Positions 24,111-30,939 of a stretch of DNA of 32,191 bases are shown piece by piece. Under the pieces are notes generated by a model. The model was not told the DNA's origin and did not search any database. It was given only the letters and a program-made list of their open reading frames with translations. How positions within the stretch are numbered: position 1 is the first letter of the stretch; every line of letters begins with the position of its first letter. Made by a program: the position numbers and the translations under genes. Origin of the DNA: Bacteroidota bacterium (GTDB lineage: Bacteria > Bacteroidota > Bacteroidia > Palsa-948). The stretch covers positions 1 through 32,191 of the forward strand of contig SCSP01000118.1 in the NCBI GenBank assembly GCA_004297845.1. Reading direction: 5' to 3'.

Positions 24111-24758
24111 ATGAACCGCAAAGAACGTTTCGAAAAGATCATCAACTATTTCAGCAAGCATAATCCGCAAGCTGAAACGGAATTGGAATACACCAATCCA
24201 TACGAGCTTATTGTTTCTGTAATTCTTTCAGCCCAATGCACCGATAAGCGTGTTAATATGACCACGCCCGCGCTCTTTAAAAAATTCCCAACTGTTCAGG
24301 ATCTGGCCGGATCAACACCGAATGCAGTATTTCCCTTGGTCCGAAGCATCAATTATCCTAATAATAAATCGAAGCATCTGGTGGGTATGGCCAAAATGCT
24401 GGTGAATGATTTCGGAGGGCTTGTTCCTTCGGAAGTGGATGAATTGCAGAAACTGCCGGGTGTAGGCAGAAAGACCGCCAACGTGGTGGCATCTGTTGTT
24501 TATAATAAACCAACCATGGCAGTAGATACGCATGTGTTTAGAGTATCTGCAAGGCTTGGCCTTACCGTGAAGGCCAAAAACCACCTGCAAACCGAAAAAC
24601 AACTTGTAAAATACATTCCCGAGGATAAAATTGCTATTGCCCATCACTGGCTTATCCTGCATGGCAGATATGTGTGTGTGGCAAGGAAGCCAAAGTGCGG
24701 GGAATGTGGAGTAAAGACATTTTGTAAATATTACGGGAAAAATTTATTCTTTTGTTGA
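24111..24758 (+). CDS. nth: endonuclease III (Nth), base-excision repair
   Basis: A DNA glycosylase/AP lyase that removes oxidised pyrimidines. Helix-hairpin-helix LPGVGRKTANVV with catalytic Lys121, catalytic Asp139 in VDTHVFRVSARLG, and the [4Fe-4S] cluster cysteines Cys189, Cys196, Cys199 and Cys205 in the expected C-x6-C-x2-C-x5-C spacing. Length 215 is normal. The last residues (KNLFFC) differ from what is expected and the stop codon falls at the edge of a transposase remnant, so the natural C-terminus seems to have been replaced by a few residues. The cluster is intact, so activity is likely. A palindromic repeat sits 8 bp before the ATG. Confidence 0.95.
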   Translation: MNRKERFEKIINYFSKHNPQAETELEYTNPYELIVSVILSAQCTDKRVNMTTPALFKKFPTVQDLAGSTPNAVFPLVRSINYPNNKSKHLVGMAKMLVNDFGGLVPSEVDELQKLPGVGRKTANVVASVVYNKPTMAVDTHVFRVSARLGLTVKAKNHLQTEKQLVKYIPEDKIAIAHHWLILHGRYVCVARKPKCGECGVKTFCKYYGKNLFFC

Positions 24759-24966
24759 ACTGGTATCCATTTCCATACAAGCCATCTCCATTTATAAAAT
24801 CAAAATAAACTCCACTTTCAATGTGTTCTTTTATCATCTCCCATCCTAATGCTTGTTTTGTTTTGAATACTATTTTTTCTTGCGCTTTGTTTTTATGTAT
24901 GCAAGAAAATAAATAATTACCTTTGGCATACTCGCTTATTATCAAGTTGTTAGACCATAATTGTTA
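24753..24966 (-). pseudogene. transposase remnant (IS701/IS4-type DDE fragment)
   Basis: A minus-strand open stretch with EYAKGNYLFSCIHKN, FKTKQALGWEMIKEHIESG and VYFDFINGDGLYGNGYQF. The last part resembles the DGxYG segment around the catalytic Asp of IS701-like DDE transposases. Only about 65 residues remain; the rest of the ORF-track translation reads through the nth 3' end and is a shadow. No inverted ends were found. It sits between nth and bshB1 and marks an old insertion followed by deletion. Confidence 0.6.
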
Positions 24967-24988
24967 ATTTACCAAAGTAGTATTAACC

Positions 24989-25765
24989 ATGAAATTAGAT
25001 ATACTTGCCTTTGGTGCCCACCCCGATGATGTGGAGCTTTCCTGCAGCGGCACTATTCTTAAAAATGTAGCACTGGGGAAAAGGGTTGGCATTATTGACC
25101 TTACCAGAGGCGAACTTGGCACGAGAGGTACCGTTGCTATTCGTTTAAAGGAAGCTACAAACGCTTCGAAGATATTAGGCGTTTTATTCAGAGAAAACCT
25201 GAAAATGGCTGATGGATTTTTTCAGAACGATAAAAAACACCTGCTTGCAGTTATTAAAAAGATTCGTCAGTATAAACCGGATGTGGTGCTTGCCAATTCA
25301 TTAGAAGACCGTCATCCGGATCATGGCAGATCGGCCAAACTTGTAGCAGATGCCTGTTTTTTGGCAGGTTTGGTGAAGATAAAAACCACACAGCGCACGC
25401 AGCCCCCCCTCCCCTCAAAGGGGGGCTTTGCACGCGCAGGCTCCCCCCCTTCGGGGGGTTGGGGGGCTGGATTTCAGGAACCTTGGCGCCCTAAGGCTCT
25501 TTACCATTATATTCAATATAGAAAGCTAAGGCCCGATTTTGCTGTGGATATTACTCCATTCATGAAAAAGAGGATGAAAGCTATCAAGGCGTTCAAATCC
25601 CAGTTTTTCAATCCTGCGTCCAAAGACCCTAAAACGCTTATATCTGACCCGCAATTCCTTGATTATGTCATTTCGCGTGAGGAAGAGTATGGCAAACTGA
25701 TCAATGTAACATACGCGGAAGGCTTTAATGTTAAGGAGGAATACAAGGGAGAGATTCTGATCTGA
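24989..25765 (+). CDS. bshB1: bacillithiol biosynthesis deacetylase BshB1
   Basis: A zinc deacetylase of the LmbE/PIG-L family that removes the acetyl group from N-acetylglucosaminyl-malate in bacillithiol synthesis. The zinc motif AHPDDVE is at 10-16 and the second motif DRHPDH near 109; GTLPRGELGTRGT-like segment LTRGELGTRGTV and WRPKALYHYIQYR are typical of BshB1 rather than other LmbE proteins. At 258 residues it is about 20 longer than usual. The excess (about 137-160, TQPPLPSKGGF...GGWGAG) is encoded by a two-hairpin G/C-rich palindrome directly before the conserved WRPKALYHYIQ strand. Frame and motifs are intact. Confidence 0.92.
   Translation: MKLDILAFGAHPDDVELSCSGTILKNVALGKRVGIIDLTRGELGTRGTVAIRLKEATNASKILGVLFRENLKMADGFFQNDKKHLLAVIKKIRQYKPDVVLANSLEDRHPDHGRSAKLVADACFLAGLVKIKTTQRTQPPLPSKGGFARAGSPPSGGWGAGFQEPWRPKALYHYIQYRKLRPDFAVDITPFMKKRMKAIKAFKSQFFNPASKDPKTLISDPQFLDYVISREEEYGKLINVTYAEGFNVKEEYKGEILI
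25400..25469 (+). repeat. two-hairpin palindromic element inside bshB1
   Basis: Ends are inverted: CAGCCCCCC (25400-25408) and GGGGGGCTG (25461-25469). The left hairpin is AGCCCCCC/GGGGGGCT (25401-25408, 25420-25427); the right one is CCCCCC-CTTC-GGGGGG-like (about 25443-25458). Translated in frame as a Pro/Gly-rich loop. Confidence 0.85.
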
Positions 25766-25811
25766 TCTGCAACTTTCAATCTCATGCTTACAGATCAGAA
25801 AGAGATTGAAA
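25755..25811. terminator. interleaved inverted repeats between convergent bshB1 and the lpdA unit
   Basis: TTCTGATCTG (25755-25764) pairs perfectly with CAGATCAGAA (25791-25800), and TTTCAATCTC (25774-25783) pairs perfectly with GAGATTGAAA (25802-25811). The pairs interlock, so either hairpin, or a pseudoknot, can form. The position between convergent genes suggests a bidirectional terminator, although no strong T run follows. Confidence 0.4.
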
Positions 25812-25828
25812 AATGCGGAAGTGCAGAA

Positions 25829-26053
25829 CTATACCTGCTCCTTAGATTCCTCCAGACGTTCGAGGAATGCTGTCAAATCAGTTTTAACTTCTTCATCCAA
25901 GCCTTTTTCATTGATCCATTCGTGGCGTTTGTAGCCGGAACGCATGTTGAATACGATTAATATAAAATCGCTTAACTTTTTACCTCCGGTAAAAAATTCA
26001 GCATGATTTGCCTCAATAGCTTTTTCTTCCTGTACAAATTCTTCGTAGGTCAT
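25829..26053 (-). CDS. small conserved-looking hypothetical protein
   Basis: A 74-residue acidic protein with no membrane segment or signal peptide (MTYEEFVQEEKAIEANHAEFF...LERLEESKEQV). Helices at both ends flank a short hydrophobic strand (DFILIVFNMRSGY). It lies 29 bp downstream of lpdA on the same strand and is probably co-transcribed. I do not recognise the family. Reading-frame coherence and the operon-like position support it being real. Confidence 0.6.
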   Translation of the reverse strand: MTYEEFVQEEKAIEANHAEFFTGGKKLSDFILIVFNMRSGYKRHEWINEKGLDEEVKTDLTAFLERLEESKEQV

Positions 26054-26082
26054 ACGTGATTTAGTTTTTCTGGTTTTTATTT

Positions 26083-27468
26083 TTACAAATGTATTACTTC
26101 TCCGTAAGCCTGGGCAGCTGCTTCCATGATAGCCTCACTCATGGTAGGATGCGGATGAACGCTCTTTATCATCTCGTGTCCGGTTGTTTCCAGTTTGCGC
26201 GCCACTACGATCTCCGCGATCATTTCCGTTACATTATAACCGATCATGTGTGCACCGAGCAACTCTCCGTATTTAACATCAAAAATAAGTTTTACAAATC
26301 CATCCTTTTGCCCGGCCGCACTTGCTTTGCCCGATGCAGAGTATGGGAACTTGCCTACTTTAATATCAAGCCCCTTTTCTTTCGCCTGCTTTTCAGTATA
26401 TCCGACTGATGCGATTTCGGGAGAAGTATAAGTACAGCCCGGAATGTTGTTGTAATTGAGTGGCTCGGGGTTATGTCCGGCTATTTTTTCTACGCAGATA
26501 ATTCCTTCAGCACTTGCCACATGTGCCAGTGCTTGTCCGCCAATACAATCACCGATCGCATAATAGCCGGGAATGTTTGTCTGGTAATATGGATTAGTCA
26601 TAATTTTCCCCTTATCAGTTGCTATGCCAACTTCTTCCAGTCCGATATTTTCAAGGTTTGTCTGGATTCCAACAGCGGAGAGAACAATGTCACACTCAAT
26701 AATCTCCTCACCTACTTTTGACTTTATTTTCACTTTACAGCCACCCCCTTTTGTATCTACAGAAAGCACTTCGGAAGATGTCATGACAGTCATTCCTATT
26801 TTCTTGAAAGAGCGCTCCAGTTGTTTTGAAACTTCTTCGTCTTCCAATGGAACTAGGTTAGGCAGAAATTCAACCAAAGTAACTTTCGTCCCCATGGTTG
26901 CATAGAAATACGCAAACTCACTGCCGATTGCTCCGGAACCTACCACCACCATACTTTTGGGCATTTTTGGCAGCGCCATCGCTTCTCGGTAACCGATTAT
27001 TTTTTTTCCATCCTGCGGAAGATTCGGCAGCGCACGTGAACGGGCTCCTACTGCAACAATAATGTTCTTGGCATCATACATTGTTTTCTTCCCTCCATCA
27101 TCCACTTCAACTTTTTTACCCGCTTTTACCTTTCCGAATCCTTTAATAACATCTATCTTGTTCTTCTTCATCAGAAACTGAACACCTTTACTCATTCCAT
27201 CCGCCACATCGCGGGAGCGTTTAACCACGGCCGGAAAATCGACCTCTCCTCCATTCACTCTAATTCCGTAGTCGCCCGCATGTTTTAAATATTCAAATAC
27301 CTGAGCGGATTTCAACAGCGCTTTGGTTGGAATGCATCCCCAGTTCAGGCAGATGCCACCCAATTCAGAACGTTCAATAATGGCCGTTTTCATTCCAAGC
27401 TGCGAGGCGCGGATGGCTGCTACATAGCCGCCAGGACCGCTTCCAATTACTATGAGGTCGTAAGACAT
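26083..27468 (-). CDS. lpdA: dihydrolipoyl dehydrogenase (E3)
   Basis: The FAD/NAD+ flavoprotein that re-oxidises dihydrolipoamide in pyruvate, 2-oxoglutarate or branched-chain dehydrogenase complexes and the glycine cleavage system. FAD-binding GSGPGGYVAA at 9-18, redox disulfide GGICLNWGCIPTK with Cys40 and Cys45, NAD-binding VVVGSGAIGSEFAYF near 174, second FAD motif YYAIGDCIGGQALAHVA, and the C-terminal dimer-interface catalytic pair HPHPTMSE (His440, Glu445). Length 461 is normal. No E1 or E2 gene is nearby, so the complex it serves cannot be told. Confidence 0.95.
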   Translation of the reverse strand: MSYDLIVIGSGPGGYVAAIRASQLGMKTAIIERSELGGICLNWGCIPTKALLKSAQVFEYLKHAGDYGIRVNGGEVDFPAVVKRSRDVADGMSKGVQFLMKKNKIDVIKGFGKVKAGKKVEVDDGGKKTMYDAKNIIVAVGARSRALPNLPQDGKKIIGYREAMALPKMPKSMVVVGSGAIGSEFAYFYATMGTKVTLVEFLPNLVPLEDEEVSKQLERSFKKIGMTVMTSSEVLSVDTKGGGCKVKIKSKVGEEIIECDIVLSAVGIQTNLENIGLEEVGIATDKGKIMTNPYYQTNIPGYYAIGDCIGGQALAHVASAEGIICVEKIAGHNPEPLNYNNIPGCTYTSPEIASVGYTEKQAKEKGLDIKVGKFPYSASGKASAAGQKDGFVKLIFDVKYGELLGAHMIGYNVTEMIAEIVVARKLETTGHEMIKSVHPHPTMSEAIMEAAAQAYGEVIHL

Positions 27469-27474
27469 TTGCAG

Positions 27475-27978
27475 TTATTAGTTTTTTAGTTGCTGGTTAT
27501 AGTTAATCCGTTTTGCAGTTATGGTTTTTTAGGGTTCTGGTTCTGTAAATCGTTCAATTTAAGGAAGCGAATGTAAGCATTTGTTCCTTTTCACAAAGGT
27601 AGTATATTGTTCGGGGATATCATAAGCAATATCATCCGGGATGAATTTTTTGCGAGCTGATTTAATGATATTCCTTTTGGTTTCCTCTGCTTCCCCCTTT
27701 GATATTGTAAGAAAACATTCCTTTTCCTTAATCGACTTCTTATGATAACTCTCGGCAATATTATTAGAGGCAGATGCTGATGATCGTCTTAATTGGTCAA
27801 CACTCCTAAAAATTTCATCTTTAGGAAATTTCTTTGTGATCTCATGAACTTTAATTTCGAGATCTTCCGCCAACTTATATACCCAAAGATTATCTAAACC
27901 TGTTGCCATTATTATACATTGATTATTGCCAGCAAATTATATAACTAAAACCAGCAACCGCAAAACTAAAACTAATAA
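27475..27978. mobile_element. four-helix-bundle gene flanked by inverted repeats (possible small mobile cassette)
   Basis: The left flank 27475-27512 reads TTATTAGTTTTTTAGTT then GCTGGTTATAGTTA. The reverse complement of the right flank 27942-27978 reads TTATTAGTTTTAGTTTTG then CGGTTGCTGGTTTTAGTTA. The two are clearly the same sequence in opposite orientation with one small gap. The left side also holds a second, diverged copy (TTTTGCAGTTATGG..., about 27511-27543). Only the S23-type gene lies between them. Confidence 0.5.
27559..27909 (-). CDS. four helix bundle protein (S23 / 23S rRNA intervening-sequence family)
   Basis: A 116-residue, all-helical protein with the family core DNLWVYKLAEDLEIKVHEI (first helix), FPKDEIFRSVDQLRRSSASASNNIAE (second helix and turn) and later helices. 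The motif RRSS...SNNIAES is diagnostic. Relatives are encoded in rRNA intervening sequences and, as Avd, in diversity-generating retroelements, but no reverse transcriptase or variable repeat is present here. The C-terminus after about residue 85 (KKFIPDDIAYDIPEQY...) departs from the family, where the fourth helix usually continues, so the protein may be frame-altered late. Inverted repeats flank it. Confidence 0.75.
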   Translation of the reverse strand: MATGLDNLWVYKLAEDLEIKVHEITKKFPKDEIFRSVDQLRRSSASASNNIAESYHKKSIKEKECFLTISKGEAEETKRNIIKSARKKFIPDDIAYDIPEQYTTFVKRNKCLHSLP

Positions 27979-28017
27979 TCCAAAAACCAATAACTAAAAA
28001 TGACTGATTTTTCAGTT

Positions 28018-28048
28018 TTTGCACATGACATATAAACAAATATCTTTG
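28018..28048 (+). promoter_or_regulatory. promoter of the M61 peptidase gene (TTTG-N19-TATCTTTG)
   Basis: TTTG at 28018-28021 and TATCTTTG at 28041-28048, with exactly 19 bp between, the full Bacteroidota -33/-7 pattern. It supports the ATG at 28067 (18 bp further) rather than the upstream TTG or ATG starts, which would lie within the promoter. Confidence 0.6.
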
Positions 28049-28066
28049 ACCAAGTTTAGCAAACCA

Positions 28067-29824
28067 ATGAAATACATCTTTTCATACACTGAGCCACAAA
28101 AACATCTCATCGACATTGAATTCATAGGCGGTAACATTGCGGGCGATGAAACCACCATCCAGTTGCCTGCCTGGAGACCAGGAAGGTATGAATTGGGGAA
28201 CTTTGCCAAAAATGTAAAGCAATTCATAGCGCAGGACGAAAAAGGAAAAGCTCTGGTATTCAATAAAGTGACCAAAGACTGCTGGAAGATTCAAACAAAG
28301 GGCGTAAAAGAACTGCATATCAAATACAGCTATTATTCGGTTGATCTGAATGCCGGTTCAACATTTCTTGATGAAAAGCAACTCTATGTAAATCCCGTTA
28401 ATTGCTGTGTTTATATTCCTGAAAGAATACACGAAGCCTGCACGGTTGAACTGAAAGTGCCTGTTAATTACCAGGTAGCCACCTCCATGCCTTCGGCAAC
28501 GCCCCACAAAAAGCGGGAGGACACTTCGTATAAACATTCCTTATCCGCAAAAGATTATCACGAGTTGGCCGACTCCCCGTTCATAGCCAGCGCCACCATT
28601 CTGCATAATATCTTTTTTATGGATGGCGTTGAATTCAATATCTGGTTTCAGGGAGAGTGTAAGCCTAACTGGGCCAAGGTGATCAACGACTTTTTCATCT
28701 TCATCAATGAGCAGTTTGTGAGTATGAAAGCCCCTATTCCTTCCAACGAGTATCATTTTCTGTTTCAGATATTACCTCATCGTTTCCATCATGGGGTAGA
28801 ACATTTATCATCCACCGTGATTGCACTCGGGCCATCCTACGAGGTAATGCGAGGAGAAACTTTCCTGGAACTCCTCAGCGTAAGTTCGCACGAACTGTTT
28901 CATGCATGGAACATCAAAGCCATCCGTCCGGCTGAAATGTTTCCGTACGATTATACAAAAGAGAATTACTCCCGGCTGGGTTTTGTGTGCGAAGGGGTAA
29001 CAACCTATTACGGAGATTTTTTTCTGTTCCGCTCCGGGATCTATTCCGAGTTTGAATATTTCAGGTCCATGTTCAGGCATCTGCATGCACACTTTGACAA
29101 CTTCGGCAGATACAACCTGAGTGTTGCAGATTCATCATTTGATACATGGCTGGACGGGTACACCGAAATTGTTCCGCATCGGAAAACATCCATTTACAGC
29201 GAAGGTTGTTTGCTTGCGTTGATGACCGATCTGATGATCAGAAAGTATACCCAAAACGAACGCTCTTTGGATGATGTAGTGCGACACCTGTATAACGAGT
29301 TTGCGAAGAAAGAAAAGGGCTATACCGAAGTCGATTACAGGGCCACGGTTGAGAAGATTGCAGGGCACTCTTTTGGCGAGTTTTTCAGCAACTATGTTTA
29401 CAAAGCATCTTCTTACGAAAATGCTTTAAGAGAGTGCATCGAATATATTGGTTTACAATTACTTACAGGTTCATCAAAAAGATACCCGGAACGGTATTAT
29501 GGCTTCAAAATAAGTGAACTCCTGCCCAACTCAAAAGTCATTGCCATCTATCCCGGTTCCATTGCTGAAAAAGCGGGCGTACAGTTGGGCGATGAGATCA
29601 TGGGAATTAACGGATATACCGTTAAAAATAACCTGGCTGAATGGGCTAAATATTTTGGCGTTTCCGAAATAAAACTTACGGTAAATAATGGAGGCAAAAC
29701 AAGGAATGTAACTTTCACCCCTTCGGCTGAAGAATACTACAAAACATATTACGTTCAAAAAGTTTCTTCTCCAACCGGAGATCAGATAAAAAATTTCACC
29801 GCATGGAGCAAACGTAAGTTTTGA
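28067..29824 (+). CDS. M61 family metallopeptidase with PDZ domain
   Basis: A 585-residue zinc aminopeptidase of the glycyl-aminopeptidase family. The N-terminal beta domain starts MKYIFSYTEPQKHLIDIEF and includes LPAWRPGRYELGNFAKNV, a family hallmark. The zinc motif is HELFHAWN (near 274), with the following KAIRPAEMFPYDY and FVCEGVTTYYGD (third ligand Glu) typical. A C-terminal PDZ domain (about 478-555: GFKISELLPNSKVIAIYPGSIAE) probably binds substrate ends. No signal peptide is visible with this start, so it may be cytosolic. The start is ATG 28067, chosen from the promoter and the family N-terminus. Two membrane-protein genes follow on the same strand. Confidence 0.9.
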   Translation: MKYIFSYTEPQKHLIDIEFIGGNIAGDETTIQLPAWRPGRYELGNFAKNVKQFIAQDEKGKALVFNKVTKDCWKIQTKGVKELHIKYSYYSVDLNAGSTFLDEKQLYVNPVNCCVYIPERIHEACTVELKVPVNYQVATSMPSATPHKKREDTSYKHSLSAKDYHELADSPFIASATILHNIFFMDGVEFNIWFQGECKPNWAKVINDFFIFINEQFVSMKAPIPSNEYHFLFQILPHRFHHGVEHLSSTVIALGPSYEVMRGETFLELLSVSSHELFHAWNIKAIRPAEMFPYDYTKENYSRLGFVCEGVTTYYGDFFLFRSGIYSEFEYFRSMFRHLHAHFDNFGRYNLSVADSSFDTWLDGYTEIVPHRKTSIYSEGCLLALMTDLMIRKYTQNERSLDDVVRHLYNEFAKKEKGYTEVDYRATVEKIAGHSFGEFFSNYVYKASSYENALRECIEYIGLQLLTGSSKRYPERYYGFKISELLPNSKVIAIYPGSIAEKAGVQLGDEIMGINGYTVKNNLAEWAKYFGVSEIKLTVNNGGKTRNVTFTPSAEEYYKTYYVQKVSSPTGDQIKNFTAWSKRKF

Positions 29825-29859
29825 TTACAATTTTTCATGCAATATAAAACCGGAATTAA

Positions 29860-30345
29860 TTGAATAAAATCATTGCCATTCTAGGAGCAGTTCTTGTCTC
29901 AGCAGGGTGCTTTCTTCCCGTACTCTTAGTTCCTGACAGAACATTTAATTTTTTTGACGCCCTGCCTGTGCCAATTCCGGACGTTCCAGAAAACGCCATG
30001 CAGTATGCAGGAATATTGATCATTATCATTGCAACTATTTCAATCACACTCGCTTTTTTAAATAAAACAAAATCCCTTTGGATATCCGGACTTATTACCG
30101 GAGGAATACTGACGGCACTATACTTTGGATTTCATTTCAAACTGGATGAAATGAAAACCCGGGCTGATGAACAGATGAATGGTCTGTTTGGCGGGATGTT
30201 CAAAGGCTTCACTGATTCTCTCTTTGAGGCAGTTGAGCTGGGCGGGACCGGATGGTATGTGATTATTGCAGGAGCTTTGCTCTTAATGGCAGCATCATTT
30301 ACTCCGGCACTGAAGGGAGATAAAGAAAAAATACAAGAACCCTGA
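29860..30345 (+). CDS. small integral membrane protein, unknown function
   Basis: A 161-residue protein with four predicted membrane segments: near 4-24, 48-67, 74-92 and 131-150. A loop with PVPIPDVPEN follows the first and an amphipathic, Met/Gly-rich stretch (MNGLFGGMFKGFTDSLFEA) precedes the last. The start codon is TTG; there is no in-frame ATG before residue 46, so TTG use is likely. It lies 35 bp downstream of the M61 gene and 30 bp upstream of the next membrane protein and is probably co-transcribed. No family recognised. Confidence 0.65.
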   Translation: MNKIIAILGAVLVSAGCFLPVLLVPDRTFNFFDALPVPIPDVPENAMQYAGILIIIIATISITLAFLNKTKSLWISGLITGGILTALYFGFHFKLDEMKTRADEQMNGLFGGMFKGFTDSLFEAVELGGTGWYVIIAGALLLMAASFTPALKGDKEKIQEP

Positions 30346-30375
30346 CAAGGAACAAAAGACAAAAAAAATATCACC

Positions 30376-30918
30376 ATGGAAACCTCCCCTTTCACTCCCG
30401 GACAATCTGCAAGACCTACCTTCCTGAAAGTAGTATGCATTCTCACCTTCATTGGTGCGGGACTGGTCCTGTTGTTTTCATCTTTTGGAATTAACAGCGC
30501 ATTTTTTCAAAGCCCCGATGAAAAAGCCACCATCCGGGAAATGACGGTTGAACAGGTTCTGAAAATGAACTCGGATGCAGACGAGGAGTATGTTTATGAA
30601 GTTTTGTTAGAGAATGAGAAATACGAACAATCCAACCTGATCAACGGAATGGTATTCAGCCTGCTCTCCCTGATAGGAGCATTACTGATGTGGAGAATGA
30701 AAAAGACCGGGTTCTACCTGTACGTTGCGGGCGAACTGGTTACCTATCTGGTAACACTGGTATTGCATGGAGCAGATGGTTTTAAAGCGGGTATTAACGC
30801 TGCTTCGATCTGGAGCAGTTCGTATGAAAGTATGGCAGCAGCCAGCATCGTTCTTATTGCGGCCTTTGATATTGCATTCATTGCCATGTATGCCATGAAC
30901 CTGAAGCACATGAAGTAA
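30376..30918 (+). CDS. integral membrane protein, unknown function
   Basis: A 180-residue protein with four membrane segments (near 17-38, 90-106, 112-130 and 152-175). The N-terminal cytosolic tail METSPFTPGQSARPTFLKV is followed by the first helix, then a charged loop (SPDEKATIREMTVEQVLKMNSDADEEYVYEVL) before the remaining three. The arrangement is like small Bacteroidota membrane proteins often annotated only as hypothetical. It lies 30 bp after the preceding membrane protein. Function unknown. Confidence 0.7.
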   Translation: METSPFTPGQSARPTFLKVVCILTFIGAGLVLLFSSFGINSAFFQSPDEKATIREMTVEQVLKMNSDADEEYVYEVLLENEKYEQSNLINGMVFSLLSLIGALLMWRMKKTGFYLYVAGELVTYLVTLVLHGADGFKAGINAASIWSSSYESMAAASIVLIAAFDIAFIAMYAMNLKHMK

Positions 30919-30939
30919 AATCCGGGTTTGGGATTTTTA
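30917..30939. terminator. candidate bidirectional terminator
   Basis: AAAATCC-GGGTTTG-GGATTTT (30917-30937), a perfect 7-base stem with flanking A and T runs, lying exactly between the stop codons of the convergent membrane-protein and M28 genes and overlapping both. Confidence 0.5.

Noticed and set aside
24652-24945. Full 97-aa track ORF as an intact gene
   Set aside because: Only its first two thirds resemble a transposase; the rest reads antisense through nth.
27559-27909. Diversity-generating retroelement (Avd-like bundle)
   Set aside because: No reverse transcriptase, template repeat or variable-repeat target gene is in the window.
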